Below are positions 1 through 10,146 of a stretch of 64,000 bases of DNA, piece after piece. Source of the stretch: Lachnospiraceae bacterium (GTDB taxonomy: Bacteria; Bacillota; Clostridia; Lachnospirales; Lachnospiraceae); the NCBI GenBank assembly GCA_024687745.1, contig JAILEM010000081.1, forward strand, positions 1 to 64,000. The letters are read 5' to 3'. The position numbers were made by a program, and so were the translations under genes. Under the pieces are notes generated by a model. That model saw nothing but the letters and a program-made list of their open reading frames with translations, did no database searches and had not been told where the DNA came from. Within the stretch, counting starts at the first letter, position 1, and the number at the start of each line of letters is the position of its first letter.

Positions 1-146
1 ATCGCCTGCCTGATATATGGCTCCATAAAGAGCTTAAATTCGGACAGATCCGAAACCCTCCATACAACATTATCTCCAAGCCTTATGTTATCAAGCGCCG
101 TATCCATCTCGGGAATCCCGCTCTTTACCCTGTCAAATGCAACCAT
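1..146 (-). CDS. 5' fragment of a CDS (MVAFDRVKSGIPEMDTALDNIRLGDNVVWRVSDLSEFKLFMEPYIRQA...), possibly the N-terminus of a Lachnospiraceae PEP/pyruvate-binding (PPDK-like) protein
   Basis: Open reading frame on minus strand from ATG at 146 running off the window edge; family guess from memory of similar N-termini. Confidence 0.45.
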   Translation of the reverse strand, partial: MVAFDRVKSGIPEMDTALDNIRLGDNVVWRVSDLSEFKLFMEPYIRQA

Positions 147-469
147 GTCCTAATCCTCTTTAGCCCAAATACAGGCATTTAAATAAATAAAGGTGTTCCA
201 TCCTTTACGAACGAAACGCCCTTGTTTCCTGATTGATGTGCTTATCATATCACTAATACCTTATTCAGGCAAGCCAATATTCTCCACAAGGGCATTTCCG
301 AGACACAGCTCATTGAATATAACATCATTTACAACTTCGATATATTCATTTTATGAACCGGATGACTCTGTTTTCCGAAAAAAGCGTCTTTCTATACTCT
401 CTTTATTCAATTCATAGCTTTTGACATCAAAAATAGTTGAAAATAGATGTCAAATTGTGTTCAAACCTC

Positions 470-494
470 AAAAAACAGCCGTTTTTGAGTCGCC
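470..494 (-). terminator. Hairpin CTCAAAAAACAGCCGTTTTTGAG downstream of glgA
   Basis: Inverted repeat CTCAAAAA/TTTTTGAG. Confidence 0.4.
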
Positions 495-512
495 GCGGAC
501 CAGCCACATGAC

Positions 513-659
513 AGGCTGAGCAGCAACCACCGTTCGCTTCTTCGAAGCTCACGGGGCTGTTACTTCGTGCCAGCCCCGTCCAATCAAAAAAAGAACCATC
601 CTTCCGTGCAAGCACGGGGATGGTTCTTTTTCCGCTTGGCGGTGGTTGCCGCTCAGCCT
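513..659 (-). other. 147-bp multi-hairpin (cloverleaf-like) 3'-UTR element directly after the glgA stop
   Basis: 20-bp outer arms 513-532/640-659 (1 mismatch) enclose hairpins 536-548, 551-579 and 586-631. Confidence 0.6.
586..631 (-). terminator. Strong hairpin with flanking A/T runs, likely glgA terminator
   Basis: AAAAAGAACCATCC-tt-CCGTGC-aa-GCACGG-GGATGGTTCTTTTT. Confidence 0.7.
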
Positions 660-660
660 A

Positions 661-2103
661 TCAACCTATCAACCAATCGTACATTTCCTGGTATTTTCTT
701 GCGGAAACGTTCCAGGAGAAATCTGCTGCCATGGCCCTGTCAACTATCTTGTTCCATTCTCTTCTCTTATTGGTATATACATCGAATGCATATCTTATCG
801 TTCCAAGCATCTCGTGTGCGTTATAATTCACAAAGCTGAATCCGGTACCCTTACTCTCGTACTCATTATAGGGCTCTACCGTATCCTTAAGTCCGCCTGT
901 CTCCCTTACTATCGGAACCGTACCATATCTCAGAGCCATAAGCTGTGAAAGACCGCAGGGTTCAAAAAGTGACGGCATCAGAAATGCATCACAGCTTGCA
1001 TATATCTTGTGAGAAAGCTCCTCTGAATAATAGATATTGGCCGATACCTTATTATTGTATTTCCAGTCAAAATGCCTGAACATGTTTTCATAGCGTTCTT
1101 CACCGGTTCCAAGTATCACGATCTGAAGATCCATCTGACAGAGCTCATCCATGATGTAGGCGATAAGATCAAATCCCTTCTGATCCGTGAGTCTTGAAAC
1201 TATACCGATCATCATCTTCTTCTCGTTTACCTCAAGACCGAGCTCCTGCTGAAGGGCCTTCTTATTCTTAACCTTTTCTTTTCTGTAATCCTTGGCATTA
1301 TATTTATAAACGATATATCTGTCCGTTGAAGGATCATATTCGTTATAATCTATACCGTTCACGATACCCCTTAAGTCATTGCTCCTTGCGGACAACAGGC
1401 CGTTTAAGTTCTCGCCGTAGAATTCTGTCTTGATCTCCTCAGCATAGGTATCGCTGACCGTCGTTATCGCATCCGCATAGACAAGTCCTCCCTTAAGCAT
1501 ATTGGCATCCTTAAAAGCCTCTAACTTATCCGGTGTGAAGAAGTAATCCGGCAGATCCGAATAAGCCTTTATGGTCTTAACATCCCAGGTTCCCTGGAAC
1601 TTAAGGTTATGGATAGTCATAACCGACTTCATGTTCCTGTAAAATTCTCCCTCATGGAACCTCTCCTTAAGGTAAACGGGGATAAGACCGGTCTGCCAGT
1701 CATGACAGTGTACAATATCCGGTCTGTAATCGACTACCGGAAGGATAGACAGGGCAGCCCTTGAAAAAAAGATGAATTTCTCTATATCCCAGAGTATGTC
1801 TCCATAAGGCTTTGCACCCGAAAAATAATACTCATTATCAACAAAATAGAAGGTAACACCCTCATATTCCATCTTAAATATCCCGACATACTGCGATTTC
1901 TTATCCATCTCCATATAAAAATGATTCAGATATTCCATTCTGTCGGTAAATTCCTTCTTTATGCACATATATTTTGGAATGACCACGCGGCATTCAAAAT
2001 ACCTTTTGTCGAAGCATTTGGGAAGAGAGCCAACAACATCGGCTAGTCCTCCTGTCTTTATAAAGGGAACACATTCCGAAGCTACAAAAAGGATTTTTTT
2101 CAT
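661..2103 (-). CDS. glgA: Glycogen synthase (ADP-glucose type)
   Basis: N-terminal MKKILFVASECVPFIKTGGLADVVGSLPK and C-terminal SLFEPCGLSQLMALRYGTVPIVRETGGLKDTV motifs. Confidence 0.93.
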   Translation of the reverse strand: MKKILFVASECVPFIKTGGLADVVGSLPKCFDKRYFECRVVIPKYMCIKKEFTDRMEYLNHFYMEMDKKSQYVGIFKMEYEGVTFYFVDNEYYFSGAKPYGDILWDIEKFIFFSRAALSILPVVDYRPDIVHCHDWQTGLIPVYLKERFHEGEFYRNMKSVMTIHNLKFQGTWDVKTIKAYSDLPDYFFTPDKLEAFKDANMLKGGLVYADAITTVSDTYAEEIKTEFYGENLNGLLSARSNDLRGIVNGIDYNEYDPSTDRYIVYKYNAKDYRKEKVKNKKALQQELGLEVNEKKMMIGIVSRLTDQKGFDLIAYIMDELCQMDLQIVILGTGEERYENMFRHFDWKYNNKVSANIYYSEELSHKIYASCDAFLMPSLFEPCGLSQLMALRYGTVPIVRETGGLKDTVEPYNEYESKGTGFSFVNYNAHEMLGTIRYAFDVYTNKRREWNKIVDRAMAADFSWNVSARKYQEMYDWLIG

Positions 2104-2243
2104 TAAATAACCTCCAATATAGGTTTTGGTTTAGGTCTGACCGGATATTTATGCATTTGTCTGACCGGTTAAAGGGATATCCTCCCTGCTTTTGCTCATT
2201 TAGAAAATTATACTATCAAAAGCACAAAATTAAAAGAAAAACA

Positions 2244-3437
2244 TCATCTGAGTTTTACAACCTCATAATCTCCCTCTGCACTGTCTACTATCGTAGTCCT
2301 GACCCTCTCTGCTATATGTGAAGCGGAAATTATATGCGGATCCGTAAGATCACATTTTATACTTCCGTCAGCACTCTTTATATAATCCTTAAACCTGACC
2401 GCGCAGAATGTCTTTGTGGAAACCCCGTTGGCCTGTGTCAGCGTACAGATATAGACTATGTCAAGGATATTATGGTCTACACCTGTCTCTCCCTCCCTGT
2501 TTGTTCTCGCGGTCTTAAAATACGCCGTACTCTCTGAAGGAGAGACCCAGCTAAAGGTCTCATTCTTATTTGAATCATATACGGGAGTAAGTCCTGCCTC
2601 TGTAAATACCCTGACTCCGTATTCGTTTGCGGAATCTTTGGAAAATGCCATTTTCCCCGCATGTATTGCCTCTTCAAGGATGTCCTCGCTTATATCCGAC
2701 GCATCGGAAACATAGCTGTCCACTCCCGTGACCACATATTCCTTAATACATTCCTCACTCGGAGTGTCGATCGAGTAATACCTGGCCAGAGCCTCATCCT
2801 CGTTATAGATGGCTCGTATCCTTACAACATCTCCTTCGGAATAGGTATCCTTACTCTCTGTGGGTTCAAATTTCATCTCCTTTATATAAGGATCTATACT
2901 GTTATTTTTTATTTCCATTACGATATCGGGAGAGATCCCGGAAAATGTTACGGAAATACCCTTAAACAGATCATCGAGTGTCAGAAAAATGCCCGATTGA
3001 AGGCCGGCCACGGTAATCTGATCCCTTCTTCCTGTTATCTTTACTCCAAGCTCCTTTGCAAGCTCCTCATCACAGGAAAAATTAAGGTCTATCTTCTGGC
3101 CGTTTGTGAGATTATCACTCTTTGAACTTTCAACGCTTATGGAAGCCACAAGAGCATCATATCCGGCCTTGTCTATATCCCGTTTGATGACCTTGCTTTC
3201 GTATTCATTTACAAATTCGGAAATCTTTTCCCTGACAAATTCTTCATTAAGAGTGATGATCAGATTTCCCTTATTGTTATAACCTCCGTAGGCCACCGAA
3301 TAGCACTGTTTTAAAGACAATGTGCCATACGGCATGTAATAGAGCATCCTCGAAAGGACGACAACTATTATCAACGCGATCGGAATGACTATCATCGCCG
3401 TGATGATGCCACTGTCGAGTCTTTTCCTTCTTATCAT
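2244..3437 (-). CDS. Hypothetical membrane-anchored extracytoplasmic protein
   Basis: 397-aa ORF with N-terminal TM segment; overlaps recN end by 4 nt. Confidence 0.75.
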   Translation of the reverse strand: MIRRKRLDSGIITAMIVIPIALIIVVVLSRMLYYMPYGTLSLKQCYSVAYGGYNNKGNLIITLNEEFVREKISEFVNEYESKVIKRDIDKAGYDALVASISVESSKSDNLTNGQKIDLNFSCDEELAKELGVKITGRRDQITVAGLQSGIFLTLDDLFKGISVTFSGISPDIVMEIKNNSIDPYIKEMKFEPTESKDTYSEGDVVRIRAIYNEDEALARYYSIDTPSEECIKEYVVTGVDSYVSDASDISEDILEEAIHAGKMAFSKDSANEYGVRVFTEAGLTPVYDSNKNETFSWVSPSESTAYFKTARTNREGETGVDHNILDIVYICTLTQANGVSTKTFCAVRFKDYIKSADGSIKCDLTDPHIISASHIAERVRTTIVDSAEGDYEVVKLR

Positions 3438-5134
3438 TTATTATTACTCCACTCACCCTTGACCCTGTCCGCAAGCTCCTTCATCTCCTTTGCGGAAGCA
3501 AGTACCGCATCCGTTATCTCTGCGCCCGAAAGCATCCTTGCAAGTTCATTCACGATGTCTCCCCTTGACAGCCGTGAAACAGTGGTCTCGGTTCTGTTAT
3601 TTTTTACACCCTTGGATATCTCAAAATGTGCATCGGCCATTGAAGCTATCTGCGGAAGATGCGTGATGCAGAGCACCTGATGTGTCCTTGCAAGAAGGGC
3701 AAGCTTCTGCGATACCATCTGAGCCGTCCTTCCGCTTATACCCGAATCGATCTCATCAAAGATCAGGGTCTCTACATTATCCCTGGTGGCAAGAGAGCTC
3801 TTAAGAGCCAGCATTATCCTTGATAATTCTCCCCCGGAAGCTACCTGTATGAGGGATTTTATCCTTTCTCCGGGATTTGTGGATATCATAAACTCCACAT
3901 CATCATAGCCCAGGGAAGTGATCTTTTCTTCATCACTTACAACCGATATCTCAAATTCGGCATCGAGGAAATTGAGATCCTTCAGTCCGTTTTTTATCTC
4001 TTTTCCAAGCTCTTTTGCGCCCTTCTTTCTTATATCGGATATTTTCCCGCACAGTTTAGTAAGTCTTGCTCTTATCTTTTCTGTTTCTTCCGTGAGATTT
4101 CTTACATAATTATCATGATCGGAGAGCTTTTCAAGCTTTTCTTCCCTTTCCTCAAGGGCTTTGTTTATCTTATCGATACTGTCTCCGTACTTGCTTTTAA
4201 GCTTATTTATGATATTAAGCCTTTCCTCGCACTCTGCATATTCCTCATCAGAGTATTCAAGTCCTGATTCGTAATCGGCTATGGCCCTGTTGAAATCATT
4301 CAAAAGACCGTCTATATCGCTTAACATAAGGCTCAGATCCTCAAGCTCCTTATCAAAGGAGCTCACCTGGTTTAAGCTTCTTAATGCCCTTCCGATCGAG
4401 ACTCCCGCCCCGTCATCCTCATCATATCCGCTTGATCTGTGGGCATTTGAAACAGCCTCCATTATCTTCTTGGAATTGAGCATCCTCCTGTATCTGAGTT
4501 CAAGCTCCTCATCCTCATTCTCTCTGATCGCGGCATTTTTGATCTCATTGATCTCATACTCAAGGAAGTTTATCTCCTTATCTATATCCCTGTTATCATC
4601 TAAGGCTTCCTCGAGCTCCCTCTTCTTTTCCGTATATTCTCTGTATTCATTTTTAAGGGTTAAAAGTAAGTCCTTAAGATCATCCATACAGTATGAATCA
4701 AGGATCTCCCTGTGCTTTTGCTTATAGAGAAGTGACTGGTGTTCATGCTGTCCGTGGATATCGATAAGATACGATGCGATCTCTTTGACTGTGGATATCG
4801 GCACTGTCTCGCCGTTTATCCTTGAAATGCTCCTACCCCTTGTTATCTTTCTTGCGATCACAACCTCATCCTGTTCCGTATCGATCCCAAGCTCCAAAAG
4901 TCTGTCCTTTACCGCCTTATCCTTTACAAGAAAGGTCAGCTCCGACAGGGCCTGTTCCTCATCTTCCCTCAGTATATTCTTTGGTACCCTGCTTCCCAGG
5001 GCAAAATTTACCGCATCTATTATGAGCGATTTACCCGCTCCCGTTTCACCGCTAAGTACGTTAAAACCATCCTCGAGCTCTAACTCAACCTCGCTTAAAA
5101 GTGCTATATTTTTTACGTGAAGACTTATTAACAT
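3434..5134 (-). CDS. recN: DNA repair protein RecN
   Basis: Walker A GETGAGKSLIIDAVNFALG, ASGGELSRIMLALKS, FDEIDSGISG. Confidence 0.95.
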   Translation of the reverse strand: MLISLHVKNIALLSEVELELEDGFNVLSGETGAGKSLIIDAVNFALGSRVPKNILREDEEQALSELTFLVKDKAVKDRLLELGIDTEQDEVVIARKITRGRSISRINGETVPISTVKEIASYLIDIHGQHEHQSLLYKQKHREILDSYCMDDLKDLLLTLKNEYREYTEKKRELEEALDDNRDIDKEINFLEYEINEIKNAAIRENEDEELELRYRRMLNSKKIMEAVSNAHRSSGYDEDDGAGVSIGRALRSLNQVSSFDKELEDLSLMLSDIDGLLNDFNRAIADYESGLEYSDEEYAECEERLNIINKLKSKYGDSIDKINKALEEREEKLEKLSDHDNYVRNLTEETEKIRARLTKLCGKISDIRKKGAKELGKEIKNGLKDLNFLDAEFEISVVSDEEKITSLGYDDVEFMISTNPGERIKSLIQVASGGELSRIMLALKSSLATRDNVETLIFDEIDSGISGRTAQMVSQKLALLARTHQVLCITHLPQIASMADAHFEISKGVKNNRTETTVSRLSRGDIVNELARMLSGAEITDAVLASAKEMKELADRVKGEWSNNK

Positions 5135-5148
5135 CTTTCTCCTTTGCT

Positions 5149-5595
5149 TTACTTCAGTATTTCATTTAATTCTTCCATAAGCTCACTGCAGGCTCCTGAA
5201 CTCTTAACAGCGCACATTATCGTATCGTCACCCGCGATGCTGCCTACTATCTGCTTGTAATCCAACGCATCAAGAGCCGCGGCGACCGCCATTGCCATCC
5301 CGGAAACTGTCTTTATGACAAGGATGTTCTGAGCGGTATCCATGGATACAAATCCGGCCCTTAGAACGTCCGCATATTTGTCATCAAGACCGGAGGGATT
5401 AAGCTCCTGTGCAGAATACTTCTGCCCTCTCTCCGAGGGTATCTTTTTTAACCGAAGCTGCTTTATATCCCTTGAAACTGTCGCCTGGGTCACAATAAAC
5501 CCTTCTTTGTTAAGGAGATTTGCAAGCTCCTCCTGGGTCTGGACGTCATTCTCTTCTATAATCTTAAGTATTGCCTGATGTCTCGAATTCTTCAT
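5149..5595 (-). CDS. argR: Arginine repressor ArgR
   Basis: MKNSRHQAILKIIEENDVQTQEELANLL...GTIAGDDTIM-type C-terminal domain; synteny with recN. Confidence 0.93.
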   Translation of the reverse strand: MKNSRHQAILKIIEENDVQTQEELANLLNKEGFIVTQATVSRDIKQLRLKKIPSERGQKYSAQELNPSGLDDKYADVLRAGFVSMDTAQNILVIKTVSGMAMAVAAALDALDYKQIVGSIAGDDTIMCAVKSSGACSELMEELNEILK

Positions 5596-5603
5596 ACAGG
5601 ATC

Positions 5604-6449
5604 CTACACTCTCATCTTTCTTCCCAGTATATCCAGAAAACTCTCCTTACTGAGCCTGATTATCCTTGTCTTAACAGAGGCCTTCCTTACGGTAACTGTG
5701 TCATTTGACCTGAGATGCTTATTCTTTCCTCCGTCAAAGGATACATCCGCCTCCGGATCATGAATGAACTTACCGCCTATGACCTTTACGCTAACCTCAT
5801 CCTCGGCCGATAAAACAATCGCTCTTGTATTGAGGGTATGCGGACATATCGGATTTACAAGGATAAGATCGGCCACCGGCTCGACTATCGGACCTCCGGC
5901 AGAAAGGTTGTATCCGGTGGAGCCTGTGGGCGTAGATATGATTATACCATCTGCATTATATGTATTCAAAAGCTTTCCGTTTACGTAGATCTCATAGTTA
6001 ATGGCCCTTAAGGTCCCATGCCTTGCTATAACGATATCATTAAGGGCATAAAGAGGGGCTGTCTCCTTCCCATCCATATCCTTACCCTCAAGCATCATCC
6101 TCTCCTCTATCTCGAAATCACCGTCTATAAGCCTGTCGATAGTGGGAAAGATATTGTCCTTTTCCACCTCCGCAAGGTAACCAACAGTTCCGAGATTTAT
6201 CCCTATCAATGGGATATCGCTGCCTGCCATCTTTCCGGCAACCTGGATAAAGGTACCGTCGCCCCCGAGCACAAGTATGCATTCTGCATCTCTTGCCTCA
6301 CTCATAAGCTCCTTGCCATAGTCATCCACCCTGATTATGCTCTCATAGGTGATGTCAAGACCCCTCTCCCTTATATAGCTTACTATCTCTCCTGTAACCT
6401 TTAATCCCCTGTCATTATCTTCATTAACAACTATATGAAATCTTCTCAT
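5604..6449 (-). CDS. nadK: NAD kinase
   Basis: LGGDGTFIQVAG, GINLGTVGYLAEVE, ISTPTGSTGYNLSAGGPIV. Confidence 0.94.
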   Translation of the reverse strand: MRRFHIVVNEDNDRGLKVTGEIVSYIRERGLDITYESIIRVDDYGKELMSEARDAECILVLGGDGTFIQVAGKMAGSDIPLIGINLGTVGYLAEVEKDNIFPTIDRLIDGDFEIEERMMLEGKDMDGKETAPLYALNDIVIARHGTLRAINYEIYVNGKLLNTYNADGIIISTPTGSTGYNLSAGGPIVEPVADLILVNPICPHTLNTRAIVLSAEDEVSVKVIGGKFIHDPEADVSFDGGKNKHLRSNDTVTVRKASVKTRIIRLSKESFLDILGRKMRV

Positions 6450-6499
6450 CTGCCTTCAAACTCCTCGTCTGGTAGATAGTCTCATAAAACTTTTCATAC

Positions 6500-7324
6500 T
6501 TATCTGTCAAGCTCCTCATGCGCCCTTTGGGTCACAAGTCTTACCGCCTCTTCATCAGATTTATCTGATCCGTTATCCGAAGCGCTCCCGCCTCCTTTTC
6601 TTATATAGATAAGATATTCTATATTTCCTTCAGGCCCCTTTATCGGAGAATAGGTAAGACCCAAAATCTCAAACCCCGTCTTCCTTACCATGAGGATCGT
6701 ATTGTTAACGACCTCTTCATGCACCTTTATGTCTCTTACTACTCCTTTTTTTCCTACCTTTTCCCTTCCCGCCTCAAACTGGGGTTTTATAAGACAGACC
6801 ATATCTGCACTGTCCTTTAGCATCGTATAGGCAACCGGAAGTATCTTTGACAGGGAGATAAAGGAAACATCCACCGAAGCAAAATCAAGCTCCTCATCTA
6901 TCTCATCCCTTGTCATGTATCTGAAATTTGTCCTCTCAAGACAAACTACTCTTTCATCATTCCTGAGCTTCCAGTCAAGCTGTCCGTGTCCCACATCCAC
7001 AGAATAGACCTTGGAAGCACCGTTTTGGAGCATACAGTCAGTAAACCCTCCGGTAGAAGCTCCTATATCCATGCAGACAAGGCCGTCGAGACTTATCTCA
7101 AACTCCTCTATTGCCTTTTCAAGCTTAAGTCCGCCGCGGCTTACATATTTTAAAGGGTTTTCCCTGACCTCTATCGTCACCTTATCCGTATCAAATGCGG
7201 TCCCTGCCTTATCCTCCTTCTGTCCGTTAACATAGACATTTCCCGACATTATTATGGATCTGGCCTTTTCCCTGGAAGGGGCGTATCCGTTTTTAAAAAG
7301 TATGACATCAAGACGTTCTTTCAT
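6500..7324 (-). CDS. tlyA: TlyA family rRNA (cytidine-2'-O)-methyltransferase
   Basis: S4-like N-terminus, DIGASTGGFTDCMLQNGA, SVDVSFISLSKILP. Confidence 0.93.
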   Translation of the reverse strand: MKERLDVILFKNGYAPSREKARSIIMSGNVYVNGQKEDKAGTAFDTDKVTIEVRENPLKYVSRGGLKLEKAIEEFEISLDGLVCMDIGASTGGFTDCMLQNGASKVYSVDVGHGQLDWKLRNDERVVCLERTNFRYMTRDEIDEELDFASVDVSFISLSKILPVAYTMLKDSADMVCLIKPQFEAGREKVGKKGVVRDIKVHEEVVNNTILMVRKTGFEILGLTYSPIKGPEGNIEYLIYIRKGGGSASDNGSDKSDEEAVRLVTQRAHEELDR

Positions 7325-9227
7325 CAGCCCTTTTACTTACCCTTCCGATAAGAGATCCCTGACCTATGGTCTCAGTTATCCTGTTTACTATGGAGTCCGT
7401 ATCTATGCCCGTTTCCTTTTTTAATATATCCACATTTCCATGCTCTATGAATTCATCCGGAAGTGCGATATTCAAAAGCTCGGCATTTACATCGTTGATA
7501 TCAGCATATTCCCTTATCTGCTGCCCGAAGCCGCCGACATAGACATTCTCCTCCATGGTGACTATGAGCTTGTGTCTTCTATCGAGCTTCAATACGAGTT
7601 TTTCATCAAAGGGCTTTACAAATCTCACATTTATGAGTGAACAGCTGTAGCCTTTGTTTTTTAATATGGCTCTCACGTCCTCTGCTGTCTTTACCATGCT
7701 GCCAACTGCTAAGAGAACTATATCCTCCTCATCATGGATGACCTCTGCCTTTGAATACTCTATCGCGGCCCTGTATTCCTCAAGTCCGTCATAAGCCTCA
7801 CCTCTTGGATACCTTATAGCTATCGGCCCGTCATATTTTACGGCAAATTTGATCATATCCGATAACTCCCATTTGTTCTTGGGCGCCATTATAGTCATAT
7901 TTGGGATCATCGACAGATAGGAAAGATCAAATATCCCCTGATGTGTCTCGCCATCAGATCCCACCAGTCCTGCCCTGTCTATACAGAAGACAACATGGAG
8001 ATTCTGTATGCTGACATCATGCAGTATCTGGTCATAGGCACGCTGTAAAAATGACGAATAAACGGCAACTATGGGTTTTAATCCTCCTGCCGCAAGTCCT
8101 GCCGCAAAGGTTACGGCATGCTGTTCGGCTATACCCACATCAAAGAATCTGTCAGGATACATCCTCGAAAACCGCTTCAGCCCGGTTCCGTCAGGCATCG
8201 CCGCCGTGATGGCCACTACCTTTTCATCCCTTGATCCAAGCTTTGTCATGACAGTCGAAAAAATATCTGTATAATTTGCCTTTCTTCTGTTTCTTACAGG
8301 AAGCCCCGTATCTATATCAAAGGGCTCCGTTCCATGGAACCTTGCAGGATGTCTCTCTGCGGGCATGTATCCCTTTCCCTTGGTCGTATATACATGCACG
8401 ATAACGCATTTGGGTATTTTCCTTGCTTCCTTAAGCATCCTGACCATGGCATCTATATCATGTCCGTCCACGGGTCCGAGATAGGTTATTCCCATATCCT
8501 CAAAGAACATTCCCGGTACAACAAGCTGCTTTATACCGCTTTTATATTTTTTTAGGGTATCTACCACATGCTCACCGACCTTTGGGATCTTGTTTAAATA
8601 ATTCTCAAGGTCTATCTTAAAGTTCTTGTATGACTCCGCAGTCCTTATCTTTCTTAAGTATCTTGCGATACCTCCCACGTTCTCCGCGATCGACATCTCG
8701 TTGTCGTTAAGGATTATCACATAGTTTGTCTTGAGCCTTGAAGCGTTATTAAAAGCCTCAAATGCCATTCCTCCGGTGATCGCTCCGTCCCCTATTACAG
8801 CGTAAACACCGTAATCCTCACCGTTTAGATCCCTGGCCTTGACATAACCGAGTCCCGCAGATACGGAGGTAGAACTGTGACCTGTATCAAAGACGTCACA
8901 TTCGCTCTCCTTTCTCTTTGGAAAACCGCTCATCCCGCCGTATTTTCTTAAGGTATCAAAGCCATCCTTTCTTCCCGTGAGAAGCTTATGGGTATATGAC
9001 TGGTGTCCTACATCCCATATTATCTTGTCCTTTGGAAGATCGGCGACAAGGTGCAGTGCCATGGTAAGCTCCACGACTCCGAGGTTGGAACCAAGATGTC
9101 CGCCCGTTATGCTTATCTTGTTGACCAGAAAATCCCTTATCTCCTGTGATAGCTGCCCGTAATCCCCGGGATCTACCTTTTTTATGTCATTTGGTTTGTT
9201 AATGCTGTCTAATACCATTTTTATCAC
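7308..9227 (-). CDS. dxs: 1-deoxy-D-xylulose-5-phosphate synthase
   Basis: GHLGSNLGVVELTMALH, DVGHQSYTHKLLTGR, IGDGAITGGMAFEA; GTG at 9227 or ATG at 9218 as start. Confidence 0.95.
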   Translation of the reverse strand: MIKMVLDSINKPNDIKKVDPGDYGQLSQEIRDFLVNKISITGGHLGSNLGVVELTMALHLVADLPKDKIIWDVGHQSYTHKLLTGRKDGFDTLRKYGGMSGFPKRKESECDVFDTGHSSTSVSAGLGYVKARDLNGEDYGVYAVIGDGAITGGMAFEAFNNASRLKTNYVIILNDNEMSIAENVGGIARYLRKIRTAESYKNFKIDLENYLNKIPKVGEHVVDTLKKYKSGIKQLVVPGMFFEDMGITYLGPVDGHDIDAMVRMLKEARKIPKCVIVHVYTTKGKGYMPAERHPARFHGTEPFDIDTGLPVRNRRKANYTDIFSTVMTKLGSRDEKVVAITAAMPDGTGLKRFSRMYPDRFFDVGIAEQHAVTFAAGLAAGGLKPIVAVYSSFLQRAYDQILHDVSIQNLHVVFCIDRAGLVGSDGETHQGIFDLSYLSMIPNMTIMAPKNKWELSDMIKFAVKYDGPIAIRYPRGEAYDGLEEYRAAIEYSKAEVIHDEEDIVLLAVGSMVKTAEDVRAILKNKGYSCSLINVRFVKPFDEKLVLKLDRRHKLIVTMEENVYVGGFGQQIREYADINDVNAELLNIALPDEFIEHGNVDILKKETGIDTDSIVNRITETIGQGSLIGRVSKRADERTS

Positions 9228-9240
9228 TCAAAAGTCTGAT

Positions 9241-10146
9241 CTATTTATTTCTTTCAACAAGCGAAAGTATCAGTCCTTCCATAAATTCAGAATCCCTGCC
9301 AAGGCTTTTTAAAAGCTTTATGGCTCTGTCGGAATATTCCCTTACATCCTCTTTGGATCTTTCAATACCGTACAGTGTAACATAGGTGATCTTGTTGTTT
9401 CGCTCATCTGACCCGACAGGCTTTCCAAGCTCCTCCTCGTTACCGGTAACATCAAGTATATCATCTCTTATCTGAAATGCCATACCTGTATTGGTTCCTA
9501 TCTTTTCAACTATGGCTGTCTCTTCATCTTTGGCACCTGCAAGTACCGCTCCTATCATCATCGAGCTCTCTATGAGCGCACCGGTCTTTAACCTGAAGAT
9601 AAAATCAAGACCCTCCTTATCGAGGTTTATGCCCTTATTCTCGGCTTCCACATCATAGACCTGTCCGCCCGCCATTCCGTATATTCCGGCCTTTTGGGCA
9701 AGGATATTGAGAGCATTGGCCTTCCTTTTAATCATATCCGTGTCATTATCTTCAAGCAGGGTTTTGGATGCTGTCTCAAAGGCCCTGTTTAAAAGAGCAT
9801 CTCCCGTTAGTATCGCAAGATTTTCCCCATATACCGCATGTGTTGTCTTTTTTCCCCTTCTGTACATATCATTGTCAAGTGAGGGCAGGTCATCATGCAC
9901 AAGAGAGTACGTATGGATCAGTTCTATCGCTGCCATGAAGGGCTCGATGTACTTATCCTTTCCGCCAAAGAGATCATACATCCCCTTCATAAAGACAGGC
10001 CTTAATCTCTTTCCTCCCGCATCGAGGCTGTAATTCATGGCCTCCATAACGGTTTTCTGATATCCTTCTTCCTCTATGGCCGCATACCTTTTAAGTACAT
10101 CGTTGGCATACTCAGTCTCTCTTTTAAGTCTGTCACTTATATTCAT
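9241..10146 (-). CDS. ispA: Polyprenyl (farnesyl/geranylgeranyl) diphosphate synthase
   Basis: GGKRLRPVF, HDDLPSLDND (DDxxD-type), QIRDDILD; ATG at 10146 overlaps xseB stop. Confidence 0.9.
   Translation of the reverse strand: MNISDRLKRETEYANDVLKRYAAIEEEGYQKTVMEAMNYSLDAGGKRLRPVFMKGMYDLFGGKDKYIEPFMAAIELIHTYSLVHDDLPSLDNDMYRRGKKTTHAVYGENLAILTGDALLNRAFETASKTLLEDNDTDMIKRKANALNILAQKAGIYGMAGGQVYDVEAENKGINLDKEGLDFIFRLKTGALIESSMMIGAVLAGAKDEETAIVEKIGTNTGMAFQIRDDILDVTGNEEELGKPVGSDERNNKITYVTLYGIERSKEDVREYSDRAIKLLKSLGRDSEFMEGLILSLVERNK

Noticed and set aside
193-417. Many short plus-strand ORFs in the track antisense to glgA, recN, dxs, pnp, aspS, ABC transporter and others (e.g. 193-417, 4281-4727, 15740-16417, 17710-18324, 55019-55669)
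   Set aside because: They overlap confidently assigned genes on the opposite strand, or lack any recognisable family, SD or conserved motif; low-complexity translations typical of antisense frames.
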